64,000 bases of DNA from Chenopodium formosanum (taxonomy: Eukaryota > Streptophyta > Magnoliopsida > Caryophyllales > Amaranthaceae). Shown here piece by piece: positions 22,503 through 34,311 of this stretch (positions are counted from its first letter, which is position 1; each line of letters opens with the position of its first letter). The notes under the pieces were generated by a model that was not told the origin of the DNA, made no database searches, and worked only from the letters and a program-made list of their open reading frames with translations. Position numbers and translations under genes: made by a program. The stretch is taken from the NCBI GenBank assembly GCA_024500155.1, contig CM044871.1:77298402-77362401 (forward strand), given 5' to 3'.

Positions 22503-22904
22503 ATCTCTATAAAAAATAAAAAAATAAAAAAATAATAAAAAAAAAAACTTTCGAAAGGAAACCATAATAACTTAAAGAGTAAAACATAAAAATAAATCAA
22601 ATTATTTTTTCAACTTATGTTCTAAATTTTTGTTTGCTTATGTTCTAAATTTTTTTTCTATGTTCTAAATTTTTTTTGCTTATATTCTAAATTTTTTCAG
22701 CTTATGTTCTAAAATTTTTAATATGTTCTAAATATAAACTCTTTAAAATTACAAAAATGCTATTACTAAAGGTTCATTTTAGATGGTTAGATCAAAACTA
22801 ATAAAGGGTTGAGATTGATTCTTATATAAGATTGGGTTCTTATATAGAGGAGGGTTCTTACATGAGTCTTCCTCTATATATATATTTATATATGTGTAAT
22901 TTTT

Positions 22905-23250
22905 GATAGTTTTTTTTGTTGGCTGATATCATACAATATTTGGTTTATATATATTTTTAGTTGGCTGATATACATAATTTAATTGTTGGATTATATGTTT
23001 CATTTTGTTGGCTTACGTGTTTGCTAATTTCATCTTTTTGTTGGCTGATAATCTAATATGCATCCTTTGTTGGCCGATAAGTACCTTTTGTTGGTTTATA
23101 TACTCCTCTTGTTGGCTGATATGTATCTTTCTTTTGTTTGATGATATATTCTTTTTGTTAGGTGATACATTTTTATTAATATTTTCAATGTTGACTGATA
23201 TGAAATATCAATTGGCTGATATATTACTTGTATTAGCTAATAAATAAAGT
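22905..23250. repeat. GTTGGCTGATAT minisatellite (right half)
   Basis: About twelve degenerate copies of (T)TGTTGGCTGATATG with 18-30 bp period, the same unit as at 19685-19805. Together they show that one array was split by the 3 kb element. Confidence 0.7.
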
Positions 23251-24255
23251 ATATACGAGTATAAATACAAACTACTAGTATTTTTATTTTATTCTTTCTC
23301 CTCTTTCCCCCTCTTCCTCTCTTTCTTTCTCTCTCCTGTTAGCATATTCACAAAATTAGCCACCCTACTTCAAAGAGCTCCTAATCCGCAACATATTCGG
23401 CCAATTCTCCTTTGTTCCTCAATTCCCCTTCCTCAAATCAGTCCGAGCACTACACCCACTATCAGCCACGCTGTTTCGCTGCCACCACACCCAGCGAACC
23501 CTGGCCACCGCACCCACAAACCAGCGAACCAAGGCCACCACACCCTCCACCAGCGAATCGCACCACCAGAGGACGCTGGAGAATTTATTCTTCATCTCCT
23601 CCATAATCGTCCTCGTCTCTAACAAGTAGTAATTCTATCTAGGGTTTAAATCACCGATTGTCATCATCGTCGTCGTCGTCATCCACCATTTTTGCCATCG
23701 TCATCGACGTCTTTGGACGACCGCACCGGATAGTTTGTTTATAAGTTTAGAGAAATAGTAAGGACTTATAGTTTCAAACTACAAACATAAGATCTTCCAT
23801 TAATCTGTTCATTTTTATTCTACACCTTATCTAAATTATGTATCTAGACCCATAAGTCCATAACTATATTTAACCCCTAACTCAATTGAGCCCAAAATAA
23901 ATTTGTTCTTAACCCAAATAATAATGTGACTATTGTATTTGTAGTAAGCTAATTATCATAACGCCAAGAGCCCAAGAATTTGACCCCGTACTAAATCAAT
24001 ATGACCCAAAAACGATGTACAGAAAATCCGAATAACTGATTTGCCATATATCTAATTAAGGGGAAGCCAACCTACATATAAAATTACAACACCAAATTGC
24101 CAAAGCATTACTGCATTAGGCATTTATCGACCACATCATATTCGTACACCATACACAGATTTTACAAACAGAGGAGAAGGGACGAGAGGGTAATGGGAAG
24201 CAGCAGCCTTTGCTGCGCCTATACAAGCATAAATGTGTCAATGTATTAAGTTTTA
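23251..24255. other. Intergenic and 3' flank of the CTL gene
   Basis: 23290-23720 is TC/CA-rich and somewhat GC-richer, with short frames on both strands that show no domain. It could be the leader region of a lost element or gene. From about 23760 the DNA is AT-rich, and 24100-24255 probably contains the CTL 3'UTR. Confidence 0.35.
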
Positions 24256-27200
24256 TTAACTGGGTATGTGCGAATCAAGTGTGTTGTGGGTCAAGACTTG
24301 TCGACCCCGTGCACTTCTATGTTGGAGGCGCTGATGAAGCATTTCCGACATCTGGTTAAAAAACTCAGGATCCCATCTGTGAATGAGAAGGGGATCCAGG
24401 GCATAACATATGTACAAAGATGTAACTGCACCTTCCACCACCACCATTGCAAGTCCAACCTAAAGTTGAAGCAAATGCCATTAGTAATAATACACCATAC
24501 GTGTAGTCCATGAAATTTATGGTTCAGCTCCTGTAAGCATTGAGACTGATAAAAACCCATATAATTAGTGATAAATTTAGCAATATATACAGAAAAGAAC
24601 TGAGTAGCGAAGGATCTATCCACACTCGTAGCTGAATTAGCCAAAGACGTGGGTAGGCTCTCATGATACTATCTTACACAATGCTATGTCAAATGCCTAC
24701 ATTTTTACTGCAGTCGTTAAAACATGACATACAGTTACAGTACTAAATCTACTAATATTTATCTGACCAACAAACTTATAGGAAAGTGGTGTGTAATCAT
24801 CTTTGATGAAAAAAAAAAAGGTAATCCAAAAACTGTAATTATTTTTTACAAAAAGAAAAAATTAAACCAATCAAATCTCTGGGTACACAGAGAACGTTCA
24901 GACTAACCAGCTCTTGTATATTGACATTAAATTGAGCCTCACAAATGGACAGATATAACATTACTTACCAAAACCATCCCCATCAGCATGGAGGTGGAGC
25001 CTACCATCAAAACTCGATCACTTGATCTTAGCCACGTCCAGACTCCTGCACATGTCCCGGCAATTAGCCCTCCTAAGATAGTTCCCATCAAAAGGACAGC
25101 ACCAGAACAATCATATGCAATAAGAGCTTCAACCCCAGTTGACTGAAACAATTCCCAAGCATCTCTTGCTGAATGATTAAAGCTTTTGCCAGAGACTGCA
25201 ATCTGCAGGGGGAAATAACAGTTAATGATGCAAAAATTAAGCACCTTATCTCCCAATCAGTAGCAGGCTGTTTCTTTTCTTTTATTTATTTATTATTTTT
25301 TTTCTTGAAAGGGCATGCTATGAAACTCTTTGTAGGAAATCGCTAAAGATCTTTTAATTACGATAGCCATCTGTGATACTATACTCCAATATAAATCAAA
25401 ACTACATGCCCCATCTAAGCATATGCTGCAGACCATATAAAAACAGCAGCATTCATAGTAATGATACAGCAGAAATATGTTGACATTCTAAAAGGAACCG
25501 CAGAATAGCATTTTCATTGTATTTTGCATCACAGCATTATGAGTGTATACATAGCTTCAGGATGAAGGACATGAAAAGAAAGACACGAGAAATGCAAAAC
25601 TACTTGTAACAGGCTGACAAGATTCGATATCCTTTTCACATCAAACACTCAACTCCCCTCACATGCCAAATACAAAATAGAATAATATACCAGTAGTACA
25701 ATATATCACCGTCTAAAGAAGCCACTTACTAGATGCCACATAACATTAGATATTAATATGAACACTATAAGGATATAAAGATTGACAATTATATGGATAG
25801 ATGATAGCATATGATATACATAGTAGGTTGTTAGGTTTTTCTCAAAAAAAAAAAAAAAAAAAAAAAAAAGGTTGTTAGGTTCAGGTGTAGCCTTCAAGGT
25901 GCAGACATACAGAAAATAACCTCTACGTGCCTTATGGAAAGATATATACTCAGTACATATCATAACAACTTTAAGACTTATCATACGACAAACATAATTA
26001 AAAGAATTCTAATATTTTTTTTATCATGGTAATTATGGCCAGAATGTCAAAAGATTTTCTCCAGTTTCAAATCTTTTTGCATTAAATACACTGATAATTA
26101 GAATTTTTTTTACTATATAATGAAGTTGATAATAGTTTGAGGTTGTTGTCCCAGTATTAACACATTTTCTCCTCTTGTCTCTCCCTCCATAGGTACAAGT
26201 TAAAGGTTTAACATTCCTAAAGATGACAATGATAAGGGGCTTTCTAGTTCCAGCAACCATGCTTCTATTTACATTATTCTAACATAAATTCATCAACTCT
26301 TAACTCCTTATTAATGTTATGCAAAGTCAACATAGAGAACACCAAAAAAACTCAATGCCTTCTCAGTCAGTAAATGGGAATCAAGCAACAAACTAAATTT
26401 TTGTGTAAAGGCTAAAATTAATTCTAGTATCAGGGCAATGACTGGAAAATTATTCTAAAAATCAATAACATTTCAAGAGGAATAGCATGATAAAAGTGAG
26501 AAGTTTTTGTTAATGACAAGATTCATAGACAAACATGAAACTTTTGGTCCCACGCATACAAAGAAAATGTCAAACATCGATGGAAATAATAACTGAAGCT
26601 AGAACAGCAAAAAAACATACTTGTACATACGCGTACTTGTTGAAGAATCTAACAAGTGTTTCCACAATATGAAATACGAAGTCAACACAGCAGAGCAAGC
26701 ACTCATTATTCCCAATCTTTGCACGAAAGCCTCTGATCTGTTCAATGTCAGCTGAAGAATCACTTTATTTACAAAAAAATGAATTATATTTTTAGTGCGA
26801 AAGTGACACTAATAAAATTACCTCCCATCTTAGTGTACGAACAGCAGCTGTAAAGAGAGAGCCATAGCAGATGCTTCCAAATGAAGTCGTAACAGCATAA
26901 CGCAAAGACTTCATCAACGAGTTGGAAGGCATAGATGCTGTTTCTTGGCCACCATGGAAGAGGACAAGGAAAACCATCCCAGACACTATTACATGAACTG
27001 TGTTGCAGATAACAGCACCTGTCCAAAATAAGCTTATAGAAAATACCTGCAAAAACAAGGTAGAGGAATGAGATCATATAGCTCCAATAACTACAGCATT
27101 AAGAATAAATCTATCCCCAGATTCATATATTACAGATCAAACACAGAGCAAACTTGCCCGCTCACCACAAGAAGCCACCATCTTCCACTATCACCAATGC

Positions 27201-30200
27201 TTGAAGCAACAACCCCAGCTGCTCCAAAGGACCATAATGCCATCCATGAAAGCATGACTAGAATGAAAGCATATGCTATGCACATAACTCTAGGGAGGCT
27301 CCATGCCATTTTCACAGCTTTCTGCAGCACGAGCATTGAAAAAGGCAGTCTGCAAATAAAGTATAGATTAACATACACTCCGTAATAGAAACCTCTGCAA
27401 AGGGATTTTCATAAATAAGTTGAACTGGAATATTGGATTGGCAGATAGAATTGAAGTATATGTATCATTTTCTTGGGCGAATTGTGCAAGGCCCTTAAAC
27501 AAAGTAAGAACACTTATAAGAAAAGGAAAATAAAACATTTCATTCCATTTCAAGACTGAAACAAACAAATGCATTTTATACATAAAAATGAATAAACATT
27601 AATATTGTAAAAAGTTATTGAAAAAACTCTTAGTCTCAATAGTAATAAAGTATGGCAGAGTAGTTTCCTACATAAAACAGCTTCCACATTTTTTTAATTC
27701 GTTTATCCCCTAGAGTAGTTTTGCAGTCAATGTACACTGTTCAGTATATATTTGAGCCAGAAATTAATCAGATGAATTTTCTCTACATAGGCACTAATGA
27801 TCTCCTATCCTCTACCAATCTTCACCAGCAAACCCCACCCTTAGAAACAAGTGAAAAACCATAATGTAAAATGTAAATTTCAAACCAAGTAGTTCAAAAT
27901 ACATTAAACAGGATGTCAAATTTCCATTCTGTAATGGCATGGTGTGTTCAAAAATCACAGCGCGATCTTCATTAAAGACTGCTAATTTACCATACAAACT
28001 GATATAAGGCATTCAAGAGGGGAAAAAAACATTATAAACATCATTGATTTTGGACATGAATTAAATTATTTTCAACTCATTTCCCATCCCTAAACAACTT
28101 CTAACCCCACTATGCTATAGGCTAAAAACTGAACCAAAAGGCAGCTTGGATGTTAAAATTAACTTTGTTGATTCTACTTCTGAAGTTTCATAACTAATTA
28201 ACCCTTCCTAGCTAACACATGATACACCACCAAATCCCTATCTTTATTCTCTCTCTCATCCGTCCACATATCTGTCTCCTTGCGAATCAAGCATCAATCA
28301 AAGTACAAGTTTCAAAGACCCTTTCTCCCTGAGCTGCTTTGTGGCCACAAGTCCATACGTCAATATTAAGAGTTGAGCTATCTACACTTAACACCTACTA
28401 TTTAGGACCTTCCATTTACAAGCCAACATATTCAAAGACATTAAGTAATATACTAATATTAAATATCATGTCTAACTTAACATCTTCCATGGTCTCTTTT
28501 CTTCTCTATCTAGTGCTAAATGCACTTTGAGCAAGAAGGGCAGGGAAAGATGTGGTTTATCATGGTAATACAATTCCCTGGTAAAGAAAGCCATAACTAT
28601 TGACTAACCAGTTAAATAAACAATGCCAAATTAACCTTGTCTGCATTCAGAATCAGTATGCAATGTATATAGCTGCAGACCAAACTTCTGGACAGTCAGA
28701 CTCTAATTTAGGTAAAGGAAGTAGACCAGTCATCATGGACAACAGTGCTATGATGAGAGATCATATCTCATCCTCAAAGGTCAGCCTAATATTCCTAAAA
28801 TCCTGAGCAACCAGCATCAGACAAAAAAAAAAAAAAAAAAAAAACCCTTGAAAAATTGCTTTGGGTATTGCTAATGTGTGGGCTTACCTGGTTGAGATCA
28901 CCAAAAATCAATGAAGCCCATTTGGATCCAAAGAGAAAAAACAATTTACCACATATAACTTTACATCAGCATAGTAAAATCACAACATAGACCACCTAAC
29001 TACCGTACATCAACCTGTTTGAAATTAAAATAACAACAAAGCCTTGTTCCGCAAAGGATGGGAAAGACCCACTTGAAAAAACCCACTTTCATCATGACAT
29101 TTTTAACTCCATTTACCCAAGTCAAATCAAACTGTTTCAAGCTAATTTAAAAAATCTTTGCACTAAATAAAACATGGTTTGGAGTCCTTCAACTCAACTC
29201 CCCATTGAGGCATTAACTAACTAGTTCACATAAATAATTTTAAGGACTACACCCCATGGAGAGATGTACTTCAAATGAACAAAAGGGGGTGGAAGAAAAA
29301 AAAAAATAAAAAAAAATAAAAACAAAAAACAGCTGTTAATCTTCATCCATTAAATTGATACAAACAGATGAATGGACAACTAATGACATAAATCCTTAGA
29401 TAGGCCAAACAAAATAGCAGGACAAGATTTTTAGCAAAAATGCACATTAAGAAGCTCTATCAACAGTCAGGAAGATGCCTTACTCTAAATTCCCCAGCAA
29501 TTTGATGTCTACTTAGATTTGGTATCTCGTATACAAGCTACATTATTTCAAAATTGGAAGATTTGATAATGGCAGCAAACTATCTGATATTGGGAACAAA
29601 AGGCAGTTGATGAGCAAAGTTCACTCAATTCAAAATTCACAGCATCGACAACCAAAAAGTATTAATTTTAACTTCCAAATTTATTGAAGAACACAACACC
29701 ACAGTTCAGTCACACCCTAAAAGAGATGCCAGGGAGGGGGAAGATTCAAAAGAAATAACAAGATTTCATAATTAGCAAAAACACACAGGAGAATAATTAC
29801 AACTACATATGCTAGTTAAAAAGGAAGCCAACACAATCACAGTTATAACATAAGCAAGGAAATCAAATAAACCCATGAGAACAAAAACAAACCAAGCTAC
29901 TGTAGAAATTCGCAGGCAAAAGTATCAAGCACCTGAAGATCCAATACATTGTATTCTACTAACTATGATATAGTATCATTCCCTGGAGGTCATCAAAAGC
30001 ATTGGTATTGAGGTTTGATGAAATTAGTGGATCTCCTCTATGGCTCTATCCAATTATGGTCAGACAAACTTAATAATCATCAATCCAAATAAAGGTTCAC
30101 CCTAGCCATTAAAAATAATAAACTGCCCTTTCAAGTAAAAACCAAACTAGGCAATAAGCCAATGATTGAACCCAAACTGATATAAAATAAACACTCCCCA

Positions 30201-32084
30201 GCAATCAACATGAAGCTCACATATTTCGAATGCATAGATTTTACTTATGTCAAGTCATATTGAATTGCAGAGGGAAAACCGAGGAAGAAAATTTGCTAGT
30301 GTAGTATTTATATTGACAGATCTCACGGCAGAAGCAGAACTATTCTCATACAAGCATGCACACATGCAACCATCATAAAGCTATAAAACAGTATAGAACA
30401 AGTGAAGTCTGACGTTCAGAATACCTGTCTATAACTGAGATGACATACAGAAACTGTAAAACCGCTCCAATTGCAAAAGCGACACCCCAAAAGAACTGCT
30501 GTGCCCAAAAACAAAACACACTAACCACAGCAAGATATGTGGTTAAAATGTGAACTGACACTTTCATCATGTGAATGGCCTGATAGCCAAGCAGTAATAA
30601 CCAAGTCCATCCAAGGAAAGTACCAGCCCCAGCAGCAACAGCATACAATGGCCAGTAGTACTCTGTAAGACCACGGTGGTGCCCCAAGAACCCTGTATAC
30701 TTATCAATGTTCAGTCTATCATTCTTCTTAAATCTATTGAGACCGAAGACAACTAGGAGCAGGCCTAACCCTCCCAAATGCACAATGAAAACAGCTAACC
30801 AAAAAACATCCCTCCAGTGTCGTGATTGCTCAAATGACAAAGCATAGGTGCTATTAGTGTTTCTTCGACTAGGTTCGACATCCTATGCAAAAGAAAAGCT
30901 TAAATCAGGTCCAACATTCCTCAAAAAAATTACTTAACATGAAATCTAGATGTTACCATCAAAATGAACACATTCCCCAAGTTCAAGGAAACATACTGCT
31001 ATTTTCTCCCTCTTGAAAAATACTTATAAGAGACCCTACTACTGTAAACTCTACAAGGCCATAATAAAATCAATTGAGTAAAACTATAGGAAGATACAAT
31101 CCAATGTTAGAATCAACAATTCTTCACATCGTTCATTGGACAAAAGAAAAAGCCTTTATGTTAAATGATCATGATACTTTTCGAATTAAAAACTAATGAT
31201 CAATGGAAGAAAAATATCATAATACAGTTCTATAAGCTACATAGTGATTGATCAACTCATTCCCAAATCAGTATATCCTTACTTCATTAATAAGACAAAG
31301 CAAATACTGAAAATTTTGTTGTTAGGTAAAAATTATAGGAAAAATATAAAACAAATGAAAAAAATTCATGTTGTTAACTTTCCATTTTTTTCCTTCCTCA
31401 AATTCCACAAATTTGGTAAAAAGTACAATAATACTTTTTCTAAAGAAAGCTATCTAAATGCCCATTTTCAATATAACTACAAAACTTCACTAACCACTAA
31501 CCATAAATTACAACATAGTATAAATTATTCAAGAAGTCCACACTTCTCTTACTAAAGACAAACACCAGTCCTCCAAAAACTCGAATAATAATCATAATTG
31601 GAAATTTCACCATTATTATACTAGTACTAGGGTAAAATTTGCTTACTTAATTCCATTCAACCAACCAACCAATCAACCTCCTAACCCACCTCTAGTCAAT
31701 AAAGAGGGCAGTGATGTAGACGGGATTCGTATCCAAGTCTAAAGTAAACTTTCAATATGACATGACTGATCATCGGTTTTCTGATTCCGATCTTGTAAAA
31801 CATACAGTAAGTCATATCATATAAATATATAATAAAAAGAAAAAAAAAAAAAAACAGTTTCTTCAATTTTCAACAAATAAACTCAAACCAAAAAAACCCA
31901 CTTACAATCATAATAAACAAAAAGAATAAAAAATACATTTACCCAGAAAAATCAAATTAAAGGGGAAAAAAAATCATAGTATGAATTTGACAATAAACAG
32001 AAAAAGGAGAAAAGAAACCTGGTCAGGGACGGAAATGGAGGCGGAGTTGTAAGAGGAAGAAGAGAGGCTTTGAGAATCATTCAT
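24256..32084 (-). CDS. Choline transporter-like (CTL/SLC44, PNS1-type) membrane protein
   Basis: Seven coding exons with GT-AG borders: 32019-32084, 30425-30882, 27166-27349, 26822-27046, 26621-26737, 24969-25202 and 24256-24459. All phases agree and give 495 aa from ATG 32084 to the stop at 24256. The first about 45 residues are Ser/Thr/Asn-rich and cytosolic-like. SFEQSRHWRDVFWLAVF leads into TM1 (about 48-68), and about ten hydrophobic segments follow. The C-terminal half carries the family's conserved core: GFRAKIGN, FFNKYAYVQIAVSGKSF, SARDAWELFQ, ALIAYDCSGAVLLMG, LGGLIAGT. Length and layout match plant plasma-membrane choline transporter family proteins. The substrate is assumed from the family; some CTLs act in lipid or vesicle trafficking. 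Intron 2 is 3.1 kb. No breaks are seen. Confidence 0.93.
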
Positions 32085-32740
32085 GGTTGAATTGAAGGGA
32101 TTAAGGAGTGAGAGATTAATGGAGGAAAGAGAGGCATTTGCAGGAAAAATGGTTAGTAGAATGATCGAAAAGGAAGAAGGAAACTGTTAATGAAGAAGAA
32201 GAGTGGGAGTGTGGGACAGCGGTTGGTCTGCTTTTGAATCATTTTGCAGAAACAGGAGAGAGAAAATTTGTTAGAGAGAGAAAATTTTGAGAGTGTGTAT
32301 AGTGCCCAATTGTCCTTTTTTTAGCGCAGCCGCAATAGACACAAGAACTCTACAGCACTTTTTAAAGTTTTTTTTACCATCGACAATAAAAATTCAAGTT
32401 GTAAAGTTGGATTGTGTCCAAAAAAAAAAGAAAAAAAAAGTTGTAAAGTTGGATCAATAAAAAATTAAATTAAACACAAAATACGGGAAATCATATCCTA
32501 AAAAAAAAAATAAAAAATTAAAGCTTATGGAAAGATCAAGACTATAACTAAAGGTAGGCACAGGTCGTGTCGTGTAGGTCTACGTGTTATGTCAGGGAGG
32601 TTTGTGTAAACAAATTTTGTTTAGAATTGATCAAGAAATAGTCGTCACGTCAAGTACTATATCAGTTTTTGTTAAATTTGTTTAAAATATGTGATTGAGG
32701 TTTAGCTTGTTATATTCATGCTAAATTCATACCTAACTTC

Positions 32741-32771
<31 letters not shown>

Positions 32772-33145
32772 TTCATGCCTAACTTTGAAAATGATGTTTA
32801 TGCACAACCCATGGCCGATTATCATACCTCTCAATCTCTCATACCTTGTCAGATCATGCCCAAATAAACCTCATTCCAGACAAACCCATGCTAGTAATAA
32901 AAGTGCAATCTCACTAGCTTTCTTATGGATATAATGAGAAGTGACAATGTCAAAATTTCAAAGTAAGTTTATGACATCACTCATTAGCATTTGATTTTTC
33001 AAATAGCTAACTCGAATTTTGACCCAAGCAATGCCCTGGTCATATACATGTGGTTGATTATTAGTATACAATTAAATTTAATGACTCATTTTTTTTAATT
33101 AAATTTGTTTCCACTACATTAATATTTTGTGTTCACTAAGAATAT
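32085..33145. other. Upstream region of the CTL gene
   Basis: 32085-32300 is AG-rich on the plus strand (TC-rich as transcribed) and likely the leader and promoter. Beyond this are A and T runs (32743-32770) and short repeat scraps such as GGTCGTGTCGTGTAGGTC. No gene. Confidence 0.4.
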
Positions 33146-33149
33146 AAAA

Positions 33150-33415
33150 TGTGACATAGTTTAGTGGTAAGACACTTAGTTTCAAAGGTAGAGGTTGCAT
33201 GTTCGAATTTTGTTGATAATTTTTTTTTTAATTATATAATGATGACATGCATGCAATAAGAAACAAATAGAGGAGAGTGACACGCGGCTTTTATTTTTTA
33301 TTTTTTATTATTATATAATGATGACATGCATGCAATAAGAAACAAATATAGGAGAATGACACGTGGCGCATGCAACAAGAAACAAATAGAGGAGAGTGTC
33401 CCGTGACACATAAAC
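33150..33415 (+). repeat. tRNA-like (SINE-type) segment followed by a tandem duplication
   Basis: TAGTTTAGTGGTAAG (33157-33171, A-box-like) and GCATGTTCGAATTTTG (B-box-like, from about 33198) have the spacing of a tRNA-derived Pol III promoter, then a T run. Downstream, GATGACATGCATGCAATAAG occurs at 33240 and 33320 with AAACAAATA.AGGAGA.TG following, and a third shorter copy at about 33369. Confidence 0.5.
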
Positions 33416-33570
33416 ATTTTTTGAAACGCCTTTTAATCGATAATAAATAAATAAATATAGATAGATAGCACATTATTATGAAGAATTGTAGCTTTCACCA
33501 TCAACGGAAAAGATATATTAATTATTACTTTTTTTTTTTTTTGGGAGGGGGGGGGGGGGGGGAGGTGGAT

Positions 33571-34127
33571 TTTCAATAGTAACCCTCAACTTGTGTAACA
33601 CTAAAATAGTAATATTCCTTTTTTTATTATACAAAATGACTCTAATTAAGAAATTTATCCTACTTATGACATTAATGAGTCTTATTGGTTAAAAAGTTAA
33701 ACCAGAATTAGATTTACAAGAAGAAAAAAAAAAAGGCATTGTCACCCTATCTCAACCGCCGACACTACCTTCACCTTCATCCTCACCTAAACACCACCAC
33801 TACACCAGCCCCTCACCCTAACTCGACACTCCCACCAAACCAGCGATCCCCCCTCTCTCCTTGAACATATGACCTACTCTAGGATATCTGGAGGTAGGAT
33901 GGTCGAAGAAGGAAAGGTTAGAGAAGGGGAGGTTAGGGTTTGGGGTTCGAATCAAGGCGAAGGTGAGGGCAAAAAAGAAAGAGAGGGAGGGTGAAGTCAC
34001 GATGGTCGGGACCGTAGGTTCTAGGCGTGCAATGGTCGAGGTCGGGGGTTTGGATAAAGATTGGGTCTTGTGGTGACTAGGTGAGGGTGGAGGTTGTGGA
34101 GGTGTTGGCAAGGTTGGTGATTGTGGT

Positions 34128-34169
<42 letters not shown>

Positions 34170-34311
34170 TAAAAAAAAGCTAATCATAGTTAATTTTAAC
34201 TCACCATTTATTAAAATAAGGTTATTTGTGGGAATAAATTCTTAAATAAGGTTATTTGTTGGAATAAACTTACCATTTCAGTGTTACAAAAGTTGGGGGT
34301 TACCATTGAGA
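33571..34311. mobile_element. 0.74 kb TIR element with C-rich interior
   Basis: TTTCAATAGTAACCCTCAAC at 33571 matches, inverted, the end at 34292-34311 (ATCTCAATGGTAACCCCCAA). The following CTT(G/T)TGTAACACT(A/G)AAAT(A/G)GTAA also matches, for a TIR of about 42 bp. The interior is G/C-skewed with a 97-codon Pro/Ser-rich minus frame judged non-genic, and a T run of about 38 at 34131-34168. Next to the left end is an 18-base G tract. TSD not resolved. Confidence 0.7.

Larger units (their letters stand above)
19857..22874. mobile_element. 3 kb TIR element inserted in an (AT)n tract (Micron-like target choice)
   Basis: The ends are GGGGAGGGATCCGGTAAGAA and, inverted, GAGGAAGACTCATGTAAGAA. Both continue with ATATAAGAA words, and both abut TA-rich microsatellite DNA. 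The element splits the GTTGGCTGATAT minisatellite. Inside are a TC-rich leader-like region with a donor (TCAG|GTACAT at 20101/20102), a 1.6 kb intron-like span, a short coding exon (21714-21797), an A/T palindromic array (about 21820-22260) and a tRNA-like segment (22432-22502). No transposase domain is visible, so it is non-autonomous. Micron elements of rice are known to use (TA)n targets; kinship with them is inferred from target only. Confidence 0.65.

Noticed and set aside
23412..23625. Overlapping frames on both strands in CA-rich DNA
   Set aside because: Pro/His-rich composition results from base skew; no signature. Possibly the leader of a lost gene but not supportable.
31244..31555. 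103-codon plus-strand frame antisense to CTL intron 1
   Set aside because: Lys/Asn/Phe-rich, intronic, no domain.
33818..34111. 97-codon Pro/Ser-rich minus-strand frame
   Set aside because: Lies wholly within the 33571-34311 TIR element; low complexity, no domain, no splice context.
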